NCBI GenBank assembly: GCA_004194705.1
Contig: SADC01001278.1
Span: 248,001 to 312,000 of the forward strand
Origin: Ditylenchus dipsaci
Taxonomy: Eukaryota; Nematoda; Chromadorea; Rhabditida; Anguinidae
Length of the DNA stretch: 64,000 nucleotides
Direction: 5' to 3'
Each line of letters begins with the position of its first letter. Positions within the stretch are counted from its first letter, which is position 1. Positions 24,901-34,117 of this stretch are shown here, one piece after another. The position numbers and the translations under genes were made by a program. The notes beneath the pieces were generated by a model. The model searched no databases, had not been told where the DNA came from, and saw nothing but the letters and a program-made list of their open reading frames with translations.

Positions 24901-27900
24901 CTGCAAGTCTTCTAGGTACTCAACGATGCTTTTGTCAGCTACCATCAACACACTTTGACCCTTAAAACCAGATTTTAAAAAAGCATTGACAAAAACTATT
25001 ATGGGCTAAAGTACACTATACGGCGTAGCTCAAAAATGCCCAAAATCATCTTTTCATGACGTTTCAGATGCTAAAACATGCTTAAAACATGTTTTAGGAG
25101 GCGGTCGACACTTTCCGACAGAATTTTTTTTGACCAAAGTTTAACTTTTTGCCTTGGTCCCCCAAGGCAATTTAACCTAAGAGGGTACTTGGATACAGTC
25201 GACTTTCTATATAACATACCGTATTTCCTCTAATTGCCGCCCCCCTAACTTCAAGTTGTCTGAAAATCCTGTTTTCATTTACTGTTCGAGCTGTCTATAA
25301 AGTGCCTGCGAGGGATCTAAAAAACCTAGCAGGCACTTTTTACACAGCTCAAATAGTAAATTAAAACACGAGTTTTTAACCACTTGAAGTTCGAAAAAAT
25401 TGCATGCTTCTAATTGCCGCCCCGCGGCGGCAATTAGAGGAAAAACGGTAACTCTACATAACATAAATTTAAGGTCAAAAATTCGTTCCCACCTAGGGTC
25501 CGACACTTATTTTAAGCTGAATTTCGAAGTCTTTTGCCAGTTCTGTTTTTACAGTCTGGTCCCAAATATCGTGAGGATTCCGATTTTGCCGACCATTTTT
25601 CATAAAACTGAATTTTTATTGTCTAAAAAAGCAAAAACCCTATTTGACATACCGTATTTCCTCTAATTTCTCCCCCGGGGAGTAATTAGAGGCATGCAAT
25701 TTTTTCAAACTTTAGGTGGCCTGAAATTTCTGTTTTCATTTACTGTTTGAGCTGTGTAAAAAGTGCCTGTTAGATTTTTAAAATCCCTCTCAGGCACTTT
25801 TTACACAGCTCAAACAGTAAATGAAAACAGAAATTTCAGACCACTTGAAGTTAGGGGGGGGAGTAATTAGAGGGAGGGAGAAATTAGAGGAAATACGGTA
25901 ACTCGATTTAACAAAAAAAAAATCCTGTTTTTTAATCGAGTCTTTGCTTTTTAGAGAAGAAAATTTTGTATTTCCAAAAAATGATCGGCAAAATTGGAAT
26001 CCTTGCAATATTTGGGATCAGATTGTCCCGGAAAAGAGCTCTTTCTGCCCAGCTCCAGGGACCAAAACGGGGTAGAATGCTATAAATAAACAAACCCTTT
26101 TCCGGCCGTCCAGGTACCCTTTCAGGTTGAATTTCCTTGAGTGACCAAGGCAAAAAGTCAAATTTTGGTCAAAAAACTTTTTGTTGGAAAGTGTCGACCG
26201 CCAAAACATGTTTTAAGCATGTTTTAGCATCTAAAACGTCATAAAAAGATGATTTTGGGCATTTTTGAGCTACGCCGTACGGTGTACTGCTGCCCTATTA
26301 TGATTTTTGGTCAAAGCTGGCCACGAGACTCGATTTTTTCAGCTTGGCTTGAACCCCTGTTTGAAAAACTCGGCCTACTCCAAACAGTCGGCTAGATCTT
26401 CCATGCTCAGCCCGGCGTTTTTCATAGCAGTGTTTTGCTGAGCTCACTCCGAGTGAAAATCTCACTGAGAGTCGACAGTTTTTTTTTATTAACTTGTAGG
26501 TGTCACATGTATTTTGTGATCGATTTACTACTGTTAGTGGATAAAAAAACTGATAGAGGCGCCGACAGGCGCTTTTTGACCCTAGTATGCTAGTGATAGT
26601 AATATACCTTCTCATAGTCAAGGGGCATGTTTATAGGGAAGGATCTGTTTTGTGCAGAAAATAAGGTACATCACACTATTTAAAGTCGAGTCTAGTTACC
26701 GAATGTGTGGCTCGTCTAGTTACCGAATGTGTGGTTGCGGTCAAGCCAGCGCCATTTTCCATCAATATCCTACAAGCATCCTTCTCGGCCCAGTGTGCCG
26801 CTGCATGCAGTGGTGTCCATCCCTCTTTGTCTTGCATATTTACATCTGCTCCTGCTCTTATTAGCATGCCTGCAATAAAATGTGAGTAACACCATTGAAA
26901 AAAAAATCTACCAATAAGTTGGTTATAGCCTTTAGAGGCAGCCACATGGAGAGCAGTAGCGCCTGTTCTAGGGTGTGGGTGGTCCAAATACCTTCCAGAT
27001 CTGATCCACTCAGCACAATCATGCATCATTAGGTTAAATTCACGTTCCCTGCATTTTTCCACGTCCACTTGCTTTGAGCGGATCTGTTCCTGGAGGTAGT
27101 TCCTGAGCTCGTCGTCTTCAGCCAGATCTAAAGCCAGTTCTTTGTCAGAATTGGTCAGGGTCATATCGGCCCCCTGAATTCAATCCAATTAATCACACCA
27201 TGATTCATTTGCTCTGAATAAGAAGTTACCTGGTCACAAAGGTATTTAGCAATAGGCAGACTTCCACAACACACTGCAGCATGCAAAGGGGTCCATCCTT
27301 CGTTGTCTTGAGCATTTATGTCTGCCTTGTGCTCCACCAAAAACTTGACAATGTCAAGATTGTCGTCTATCACTGCCTGAAATCATAAAAGCTTTTGTAT
27401 TTATGCTTGTGCTAAATTTAGGAACCCTAAACGTACTCGAATATGGATTTTTACTTTTTCCAATGGTGTTTTACATCGTAAAAATAATAGAAAACATAAA
27501 ATTTGACTTTTTACCTTGGGGGGGGGGGGGCAAGGTAAACCAACCTCAAAGTGAAGTTAGATATCCCAAAAGATAGAATTTAAACACAGTTTTTTTGTTA
27601 GCTGGGACCTACCGCATATAGAAGCTCTGGTATTATACATTATACACAGAAAGCAGAGGAGTTGTTACAATTTTGACCCTCAGAGAAGTCAACAAGTACA
27701 GATACCGCCAATCAGTTACAATTTTTTAAACAACAAACCTGATGTAAAGCAGTGACGCCGTCAATGGTTGCTACGTCTATGTTAGCGCCTTTGTCCAACA
27801 AGTCTTCTACTTCTTCTTCATCTCCACTTACACAAGCACTCAGAAATATGTCGCTGTCCTTCAAAACAGAAAAAATGACTTCTTAATCTTTGGGTAAAGC

Positions 27901-30900
27901 AAACTCCTAACCTGAAACTTGACTTTGGACTGGTGTACAGGCCTTCTAGACGAGGCAAGCTTACTCATTTCAGAAGCTTCCCAGTTCTTTAGCTGTTCCT
28001 ACAATATTTATATCTTTATTTTGGGTGATAAAATTTCAAGAAGTTTCACAAAATAATTTTTGTAAACTGACTTCAGTAACTTTGAGTAAGCTTAAACAAG
28101 GTATCAAATTTTTGTGAAAAAAATAAACAACAAAAATCTTATTTGTGAGTCCAAGCTCAAGAAAAGTACACTTCCAGTGAGCGGAAGCAATTATTTCTAG
28201 TCTTTCCAAAATTAGTAAACAGGGAAAATGTTGAAGAAATAAGCGAAAACACATAATTTTCTGAACCGCGTAAATTTTTCTTAAATTAAATTCGATAAAA
28301 ATGGGTGTTTCAGTTTGAGTTGAGAAAGTTAAACAAGTGAAGTTATACACAGACTCAATCATGCTTTTCTAACTTTTGTGATTTGAAAAGTATTTCTTAG
28401 CCCATTTAAACCTAAGCTGGCCTACCCTGGGACCGAATCTAATCAATAACTAGAATCAAGTGAATTTGGTATTGAACGGGTTAATTACGGCTAATATTTA
28501 AATCTGCTGCCAAAAATTTGAATTATGCTGCCAAAAATTTGAATTTTGCTGCCAAAATTTGAATTTTGCTGCCAAAAATTTGAATTTTGCTGCCAAATCC
28601 ATTTTTCTGCCAAAAATTTGAATTTCGCTGCCAAAAATTTGAATTTTGCTGCCAAATCCATTTTTCTGCCAAAAATTTGAATTTCGCTGCCAAAAATTTG
28701 AATTTTGCTGCCGAAAATTTGTAATTTGCTGCCGAAATTTCTCGACCTATTTCCACAGCCTGATCTTAGTTCCATGTCTATCATTTATGATTTTACTTGA
28801 GATAGTTGCACCAAATGCTATATTTTTAAACTACTGTGTGAATTTAGATTCTACCTACGAATAAATTGTAAAGACGAGTTTTCTTTCTGATTTTATTAGA
28901 AATAATGACAATGCAAGAGACGTTCGTAACGACAACAACAAATCACTACATATCTTAACAAATGCATAAATTCAAACACCGAAAATTCACTAAGCTTGTG
29001 ACGGTCGGAGCTGCGCAGGCATTGTTTCTAACAAATTCGAGATTCCAATGAGCAGACAATGCAATGCTAGCTAAAGAAAATTTTCGCTTGAAAAATCACT
29101 CATCATTTCACGATCTGACATACCTTGGCGGAATTCTTATGGAAAAGCAGCCGATTGAAGGAAATCGATCTCAGCTAAAAATTTCATTCTCAGTCACTTG
29201 GGCACTTTAAATTCTTTCTTTTTTACTTCAGCTTTGATTGCCAGCAAAAACTGCTTGTAGCACCATTTTGTCTCAATTGATAGTGCAAGGGAAATTAGAC
29301 GAAAGACTTTATTGGCATGGTCGGGCGACGAATTCTTAGCACAGCAGGACAACTAAAAATTTTCTTCCTTTGTAGCTGCATTGATAGGTTTCGACAGTGT
29401 GCTTATATCCAACGATAGGCAACGATAAGCACTAGCCCCAACATATTTCAATAAATACTGAGTAACACAGATAACAAAAAACTTACAGTCTCCATTCATT
29501 GCTTGACCAAGGATTGTCAAAGAGCTTTTTTCAATCTTCCAACTCGTCATCTGCATCTGAATCTTCAAAGTTTTGGATCACGGCGTAGATAAATTCCGCA
29601 GTACACTTTTTTGGATAAATGACTTGTTCGATACGCATCTGAAACAGATAATAAAATGATTAAGAGGTGAACGAAGATGGAAAAAATACAGATCGGCGAC
29701 TAAAAACTGAATAGGGATAAATTGGCAGCAAATTTCAAATTTTTGGCAGCAAAATTCAAATTTTTGGCAGCAAAACTCAGATTTTTGGCAGCGAAATTCA
29801 AATTTTTGGCAGCGAAATTGAAATTTTTGGCAGCAGATTTGATTTGGCAGCAAATTCAAATTTTTGGCAGCAAAATTCAAATTTTTGGCAGCAAAATTCA
29901 AATTTTTGGCAGCAAAATTCAAATTTTTGGCAGCAGATTTGATTTGGCAGCAGAATTAAAGATTTTGGCAGCATAATTCAAATTTTTGGCAGCAAAATTA
30001 AATACCACCCGTTAATTACACAAGTATCAACTAGTGAGCCTAACCAGAGATGATCTTAAAAGCTTTGAAAATTTGGCGTCAAACTTTTTTAATATGCGGG
30101 TAAAGTTAAAAGCGATCAAAGCCAGTAAAAGTATCGAGCGCGCCAAGCTCCTTAAAATGTTGAATAAGCAAATTAAAATCGGTGGTAAGACAAACGCAAG
30201 CAAATTCTTCGATTTTCAATGGTCTCACAGACATTGTTGGGTGTGTGTATGTGTGAGAAACGATGTTATAGCACTAGCAGCAGCATTGCTCTTGTGCTGC
30301 TCTGTATTGACTCATTGATGAGCAGCATTCAGAGGCAAGCAGCAAATGGTGCGAAACTAAGGCTGTTCGTTAACAAGCATTTAATAGTCAGTTTTTAAAC
30401 TTGTTATTTAGATTTGACATTTTTAATTTCCTTTATTTTAGGCTTCAGATAAATACTTTTTGATTTAATTTATACTTGAGTGATTCATTTTCAAAATATT
30501 ATTCTAATTGTGTTTCCACGTTTAAATACTTTTCAAATTTTCATAGAAGTTGTATTACAGAGCCACCGTGTTTCCTCTAATAAACCGGACGGCCGATTCA
30601 TTTTTTAACCCCTAAAAATATTAAAAATTTAGAGTCGACCTAAACTTTGATTTGCAGAAAAATAAATTCAAACTCTTTAAGAAAATATATCTTCTGATTC
30701 AGGCCCATAATCGAGGACTTCAAAGCTGGGCTTTTTTAGCTTACAAAAGGTTGCAATCAAGAAAGTACGAAAAAAGGAAAAAAGGTTGTCGAATACCTGA
30801 AATTTCAAGTTTTGTACCTGAATTTCAGGTAGTACTCGGAATTTTCTTGTCGTGTAACCTTATTTCGCGTAGGACTAGAAAAGTTAGAATACAACCGCCC

Positions 30901-31882
30901 CACCATCCAAAGTAGACCCCTCTTTGAATCGTTAACTGACCCGCATACCACCTTTTCGGGTCTTGGATTAATATTTGGGTACTTTTCACTATGATTTTGT
31001 AAAGAAAAATCGGGCAGGGTCGATTCATATAAAAGGTTCAAAGTTTTCTAGTTGGATACTCGCATCATAAATCCAAAGCTTAGGGGCTTTCAAGTTGAAC
31101 CATATAAAACTAGTAGCCGAATCTATAACCTTAATCACAACGCGATAATTGGTCAAACGTATGCATCATATTGCTTGAAAGATAATAGAATAAATCGGAA
31201 TCCCTATGAACATACCTGCACGGGCGCCAGGCAAAATTTTACCACTTTAGGGTGCCGGCGGAGGCGCCCGGCGCTCTATTCTATCGGCGCTGGCGCCAAG
31301 TACTAGCTGGAGTACTGAATTTCTTTAATATTTATGACATTTTAAAGTTTTAACAGTATGTTTTTTGGTGTTAGACTTATCCGACTTAGATCCTGGCAGC
31401 AACAAGAAAAATTTTAGCGTCAAATACATAGTATTCACCCCGGCGCCGCTACTTTTCAGGCGCCAGCGGTGATTTTCAAAGGGCGCCGGCGCCGATTTTA
31501 GGTAGGCCCGGCGCCCGGTTCGGCGCCCGGAGCCAATTTTTTCGAGCGTGCAGATATGCCTATGAATACTGCAGACTTAGAAAAATTAACAAGTCGGAAA
31601 AGTCAAAACGTGCAGTTAGGCATTGAGGAGAAACAAAAAACTTCGGCATATAAGCGAAAAAATGCAATTCAGACTACAGTGAAATTCAAACTTTAAAGTA
31701 TAACTTTTTTAAATAACTTTGTTTGATACAATTTTTAACTTTTTAGAGGTAAATTATTCGAGCAGACCCAAATATCAAGAACTTTAACTAACCTTGCGTT
31801 TAGCTAGCACATTGTGTTGTATGCTAGCTTTGTTTTGGAGCATAGCATGGTGTTCCAGCTCATACTCATCCTCTAGCACCAT
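12904..31882 (-). CDS. Myosin phosphatase targeting subunit (MYPT / PPP1R12 family)
   Basis: This is the regulatory subunit that brings protein phosphatase 1 to myosin light chain. Exons: 31882-31793, 27998-27912, 27858-27739, 27376-27230, 27173-26912, 26869-26724, 24960-24898, 24851-24639, 24391-23942, 21908-21424, 20978-20568, 19117-18872, 17356-16970, 16524-16345, 15986-15591, 15257-15057, 14685-14554, then terminal exon 14495-14379 or 12990-12904. The product is about 1,370 residues. The start gives MVLEDEYELEHHAM. Near residue 55 lies the PP1-docking motif SKVKFQ. Ankyrin repeats follow (DGVTALHQ, NEGWTPLHAA, GATALHVAASKG, KEGWTPLHAAAHW). A long Ser/Thr-rich middle follows, with an acidic EEEEEGEEDEDEE run. 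RSSRRSTQGVTLEQ matches the conserved ROCK-type inhibitory site, and NRRGTGPVDMEA resembles the second site. The C-terminus is coiled coil plus leucine zipper. All phases agree except exons 20568 to 19117 (phase 2 to 0), where a small exon or another donor is missing. Confidence 0.93.
13147..13311. mobile_element. Pogo-like MITE
   Basis: Ends read CAGTCAAACCTCGGTTATCC and AACGACAGAGGTTTGGCTG, with TA at 13145-13146 and 13312-13313. It lies between the two alternative MYPT terminal exons. Confidence 0.6.
13929..14244. mobile_element. Degenerate pogo-like repeat cluster
   Basis: Repeated CCTCGATATAACGAAACCC-like segments end in TATATCGGGTTCGACTGTA. Several internal copies (near 13930, 14000, 14110, 14160) suggest nested or rearranged elements. 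It lies between the two MYPT terminal exons. Confidence 0.5.
14379..14495 (-). CDS. MYPT alternative terminal exon A (leucine zipper variant)
   Basis: The exon follows a TTTACCAG acceptor in phase 0. It encodes ASNQLEAENSRLKTENEALI and then RVLPRLVGRIVHLGSNEN and a stop. AATAAA lies at 14337-14332 on the minus strand, about 42 nt past the stop. It is a paralogue of exon B at 12990-12904 with the same pattern (N..L..EN.ALIRVL..L). Use of A or B would change the zipper that, in vertebrate MYPT1, governs interaction with cGMP-dependent kinase. Confidence 0.8.
   Translation of the reverse strand, partial: ASNQLEAENSRLKTENEALIRVLPRLVGRIVHLGSNEN
15414..15580. mobile_element. Pogo-like MITE abutting a MYPT 5' splice site
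   Basis: The left end is CAACCTAATCTCGATATAC and the right end TTATATCGAGACTTGACTG, with TA at 15412-15413 and 15581-15582. The MYPT exon 15986-15591 ends at 15591 and its GT donor is at 15590-15589. The insertion therefore begins about 8 nt into the intron. Confidence 0.6.
17590..18096. mobile_element. hAT-like MITE with CGGGACGGGA repeats
   Basis: The 8-bp target duplication ATGTTAAG is exact (17582-17589 and 18097-18104). Ends TAGGGATACAAGATGG and CCGTCCTATATCCCTC are inverted copies. Subterminal CCGGGACGGGA motifs occur many times in both halves. It lies in a MYPT intron. No transposase is encoded. Confidence 0.85.
18440..18615 (+). mobile_element. tRNA-derived SINE copy
   Basis: ATAACGCAGTGGATAAGTG resembles a pol III A box and AGGTTCAACCAAG a B box, about 45 bp apart. 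The 3' part GCGACCCAAAGTACCCCTAG recurs as GCGACCCAAATAACCCCTAT near 43076-43096 after another tRNA-like head. The shared tail after diverged heads supports a SINE family. It lies in the MYPT intron between 18872 and 17356. Confidence 0.55.
19963..20400. mobile_element. Pogo-like palindrome, 438 bp
   Basis: CAGTCAAACCTCTATATAAC at the left and its complement at the right enclose near-perfect arms of about 215 bp. TA lies at 19961-19962 and 20401-20402. The centre repeats CCTCTATATAACGGCCCTCT and its complement. It lies in the MYPT intron where the exon phase is unexplained. Confidence 0.85.
23443..23660. mobile_element. C-tract MITE, second copy
   Basis: Ends CTAATAGCGAATAACCCC and GGGTTATTCGCTACTAG are inverted. 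The interior matches the element at 12175-12413 (AAAAAATGCTGTAACTACCC, AGGCTTGGGGGTAGGCC). It lies in the long MYPT intron 21909-23941, in which no other exon was accepted. Confidence 0.7.
25003..26295. mobile_element. 1.29-kb composite inverted-repeat element
   Basis: The outer arms (GTACACTATACGGCGTAGC and GCTACGCCGTACGGTGTAC) extend for roughly 150 bp each. TATTAT occurs just outside both ends (24997-25002 and 26296-26301), a likely target duplication. Inside lie a pogo-like end at about 25196, two ACCGTATTT elements (about 25217-25453 and 25650-25903) and the TTCGTTCCCACCTAGGGTCC block, so it is nested several times. It occupies a MYPT intron. Confidence 0.7.
26691..26738 (-). repeat. 24-bp tandem duplication spanning a MYPT 5' splice site
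   Basis: TCTAGTTACCGAATGTGTGG occurs at 26691-26710 and 26715-26734, a 24-bp period. On the minus strand each copy gives CATTCG followed by a GTAACT donor. The upstream donor ends the exon at 26724. The second ends it at 26700 and adds eight in-frame residues (VTRRATHS). Confidence 0.8.
26870..26911 (-). other. 42-bp intron in MYPT ankyrin region, open in frame
   Basis: The intron begins GTAGATTTTTTTTT and ends TTTATTGCAG. Splicing joins NQLIG to MLIRAGADVN, which matches the ankyrin consensus. Its length is a multiple of three and it has no stop, so retention would only insert 14 residues. Confidence 0.8.
28489..30010. mobile_element. Mutator-like (MULE) element with minisatellite terminal arrays
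   Basis: An exact 9-bp duplication GTTAATTAC flanks it (28480-28488 and 30011-30019). The 23-bp ends start GG, finish TGCTGCC and match at 18 of 23 positions. Next to each end is an array of an about 20-bp unit (GGCAGCAAAATTCAAATTTT), in opposite orientation: about 28505-28735 and 29722-29994. Nine-bp duplications are characteristic of Mutator elements. The 1-kb centre has no recognised transposase. It lies in MYPT intron 1. Confidence 0.8.
29486..29638 (-). pseudogene. Exon-like segment inside the MULE
   Basis: A TTTCAG acceptor precedes ATGCGTATCG and a perfect GTAAGT donor follows at 29485. The first frame encodes 35 residues (MRIEQVIYPKKC... QNFEDSDADDELED) and then hits TGA at 29533-29531. 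This could be a captured host exon, a remnant of element coding sequence, or chance. I do not recognise the sequence. Confidence 0.3.
31211..31558. mobile_element. hAT-like GC-rich MITE with GGCGCC repeats
   Basis: The 8-bp duplication CCTATGAA is exact (31203-31210 and 31559-31566). Ends CATACCTGCACG and CGTGCAGATATG are inverted. The interior is packed with GGCGCC and CCGGCGCC, far more GC-rich than its surroundings. It lies in MYPT intron 1, about 230 bp from exon 1. Confidence 0.8.
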
Positions 31883-33738
31883 TTTAGCAGTCGAAAAAAC
31901 TTAGTTGAGCACCAGTAGAAATAGGATTTGACGTTACACCAGCTCTAATTAGTTGTAATTTGGTGAAAGAGCAAGGAGTGAAAGACACTTGATTCACAAA
32001 TAAAATTGTTTATATATAAATGCAAATCCACTTTTTTCTTATGCAACTTTTTGATCCATTGCTTTAGTAAAATAGCACCTCCAGCACTGCTATTATAAGA
32101 TGTTTTGCTCCTGTAAACTCAAGCTTTTATAACAATATGACTTATGAGAAAATCAGGGAAACTGTAGAAAAGTTAATATTGAGACACACAGCAAATTTCT
32201 TAAAATGGCAAATCTTGGCGAAGAAAATTATGACTTGAAATTTTTTTGCATAATGGACAAAATGTTCGAACTAAGTTTACTGACAAATTTTTTGCCATGC
32301 TGCAAAACGCTGTCTCATTGTATTTTATATTCATTACAGACTATGTTTACTTATCGAGTGTTAGATAGGGATAGTTGTTTTTGTAATTTGCTCGGATCTT
32401 CACATTAATGTTTACACTCGCAAAACAGTGATTTATCAATGTGCTAGGTGTTCTATAATTAAAATTTTTTGACTTATACAAACTAAAACTGTTGTCTTTT
32501 CTTTAAAAAAATTTGCAAGATAGAAAAGCTCGAAATTTCTTGAACTAGACTGTCCAAAATAGGCTAGTAGAATATTTATAAAAAATTGGGTCAAAAATCG
32601 TCAAGCCCAGCTGGTAAACAAGCTTTTTGGCTGACTTTATTAAGAAGCTTGAATGTAAAGGATTGTAGTAAAAAAAAGTTTCATTTAGAAATTAAGAACT
32701 ATACAATTGAATGTGATACAGAAGTTTGCATGAAGAAATAAAAAGTTTATAAATAGATAAATAAAAGATACATTTTTAGCACGAAAAAAGGTAGAAGTTA
32801 AAACATGTCAATAGCAAAGAATAAGAAATCGATAGCATAGTGTGTTCAAAAAACAAAAAAGCATCAGAAAATCCTGAGATCTAAAGCTAGCTATTGTTCT
32901 GAATACAACATCAGTCGCCAAAGAGTGTGTTTTTGAGCGCTAATTTGAACTAAAGTTGTTTTTTTGATACTGTTGTGACTTGAAGGGAACCGGTGTAGAA
33001 AAAGTTAAAATTTTGAACAATCATTAGCAAGGCGTGTTTTTGTAATAGAAAAAAGAAAAAGCAGCTAAAAACTTTTTCGATCAGTAATACAAGGTGTAAA
33101 AACTGAAAATAATTATTGCCTGCCGAAATTCTAAATACACTAAACTTAATAGAAACATTAGGTTGGGGATCTAAGTTACAAAGCTATTAGGTTTTTTAAA
33201 ACTATACGCGAATTTAGACCATTTTAAACCAAAATGTCAAGTCCGAACTAACAAAAAATTCTCAAAAGAAAGGTTGGAGAAATGTTCGAACCTACCGTAT
33301 TTGTCTAATAGGCCGACATGTCGGGTTATTTTTCAATCGCCGGAAACTCTGAAAAATTTAGGGTCCATCTCAAGTTTCTTGGTGAAAATCAAAAAGCCCA
33401 AAAGCAGAATGAGTAGAGCTCGTGGGAATTAAGAAAATGCAAAAAACAGCTTTGTTTCTTTTCATATCTACTTTCACTTAGATACAGACCCTCAAAATAG
33501 GGGTGGTCGAGTTGTTAGAGGCTGTCACCCTATCAGAAAAATATGGTAGATTGGAACAAAACTTGTTACAAGTCATAATTAGGGAGCTATTAAGAACATT
33601 GATAAAGGCTCGAAAGCGCCTTTTATGTATATGTCCTATATTTGAAACCAGCAATCTTTAGAGTTTTCGAAATTTTAAGTCAAAGTCTTTGTTTTTGGTT
33701 CGTAAAATCAAATACGCACTAGCTAAAATAGCAGTTTT

Positions 33739-34117
33739 GGTACTAATTCGGTTTACACCCCACCCCCAGTTTTTGGGTTTATCGGTTTCTATGTTGCGAC
33801 AAACATATTTTATTTATTCACATACATACAGTTCAACAATCTGAGACCATAAATAAAACATACTATCATTTCCACTGAACTTTCGACGCCAAACAAAATC
33901 TGAGACATAACTTTTAAAAACAGAACGATGTGTGCCATATTCTAGCTTGTGCCTTCTCTTGAACTTCTGCCATGTTGATTCGATCGTCTGAGTGTGCGCT
34001 CCAGTCTTCGGATTGACGAAATTGACTGAGTGATTGACAAAAACAAGAACACGACCAAAAATAGCAAATGCAAAAAAAAAATAAAAAATGGGGTGGGGTG
34101 TAAACCGAATTAGTACC
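33739..34117. mobile_element. Internally deleted Merlin-like DNA transposon
   Basis: Inverted ends are GGTACTAATTCGGTTTACAC and its complement. The 8-bp duplication GCAGTTTT is exact (33731-33738 and 34118-34125). The interior encodes the end of an IS1595/ISXO2-type transposase on the minus strand. That domain and an 8-9 bp duplication are hallmarks of the Merlin superfamily. Confidence 0.85.
33824..34071 (-). pseudogene. C-terminal fragment of an IS1595/ISXO2-like (Merlin) transposase
   Basis: The frame reads HSVNFVNPKTGAHTQTIEST, then WQKFKRRH, GTHRSVFKSYVSDFVWRRKF and a TAA stop at 33826-33824. The NF-P-TGAHTQ-IE-W block with a later Y-x-FxWR motif is the end of the DDE catalytic domain in this family, and the E of TIE would be the last catalytic residue. 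The N-terminal two thirds are absent, so the element cannot move itself. Confidence 0.85.

Noticed and set aside
28500..30000. CRISPR-like look of the regularly repeated GGCAGC units
   Set aside because: Units are directly adjacent with no unique spacers, the arrays are mirrored, and the host is a eukaryote. They belong to the MULE ends.
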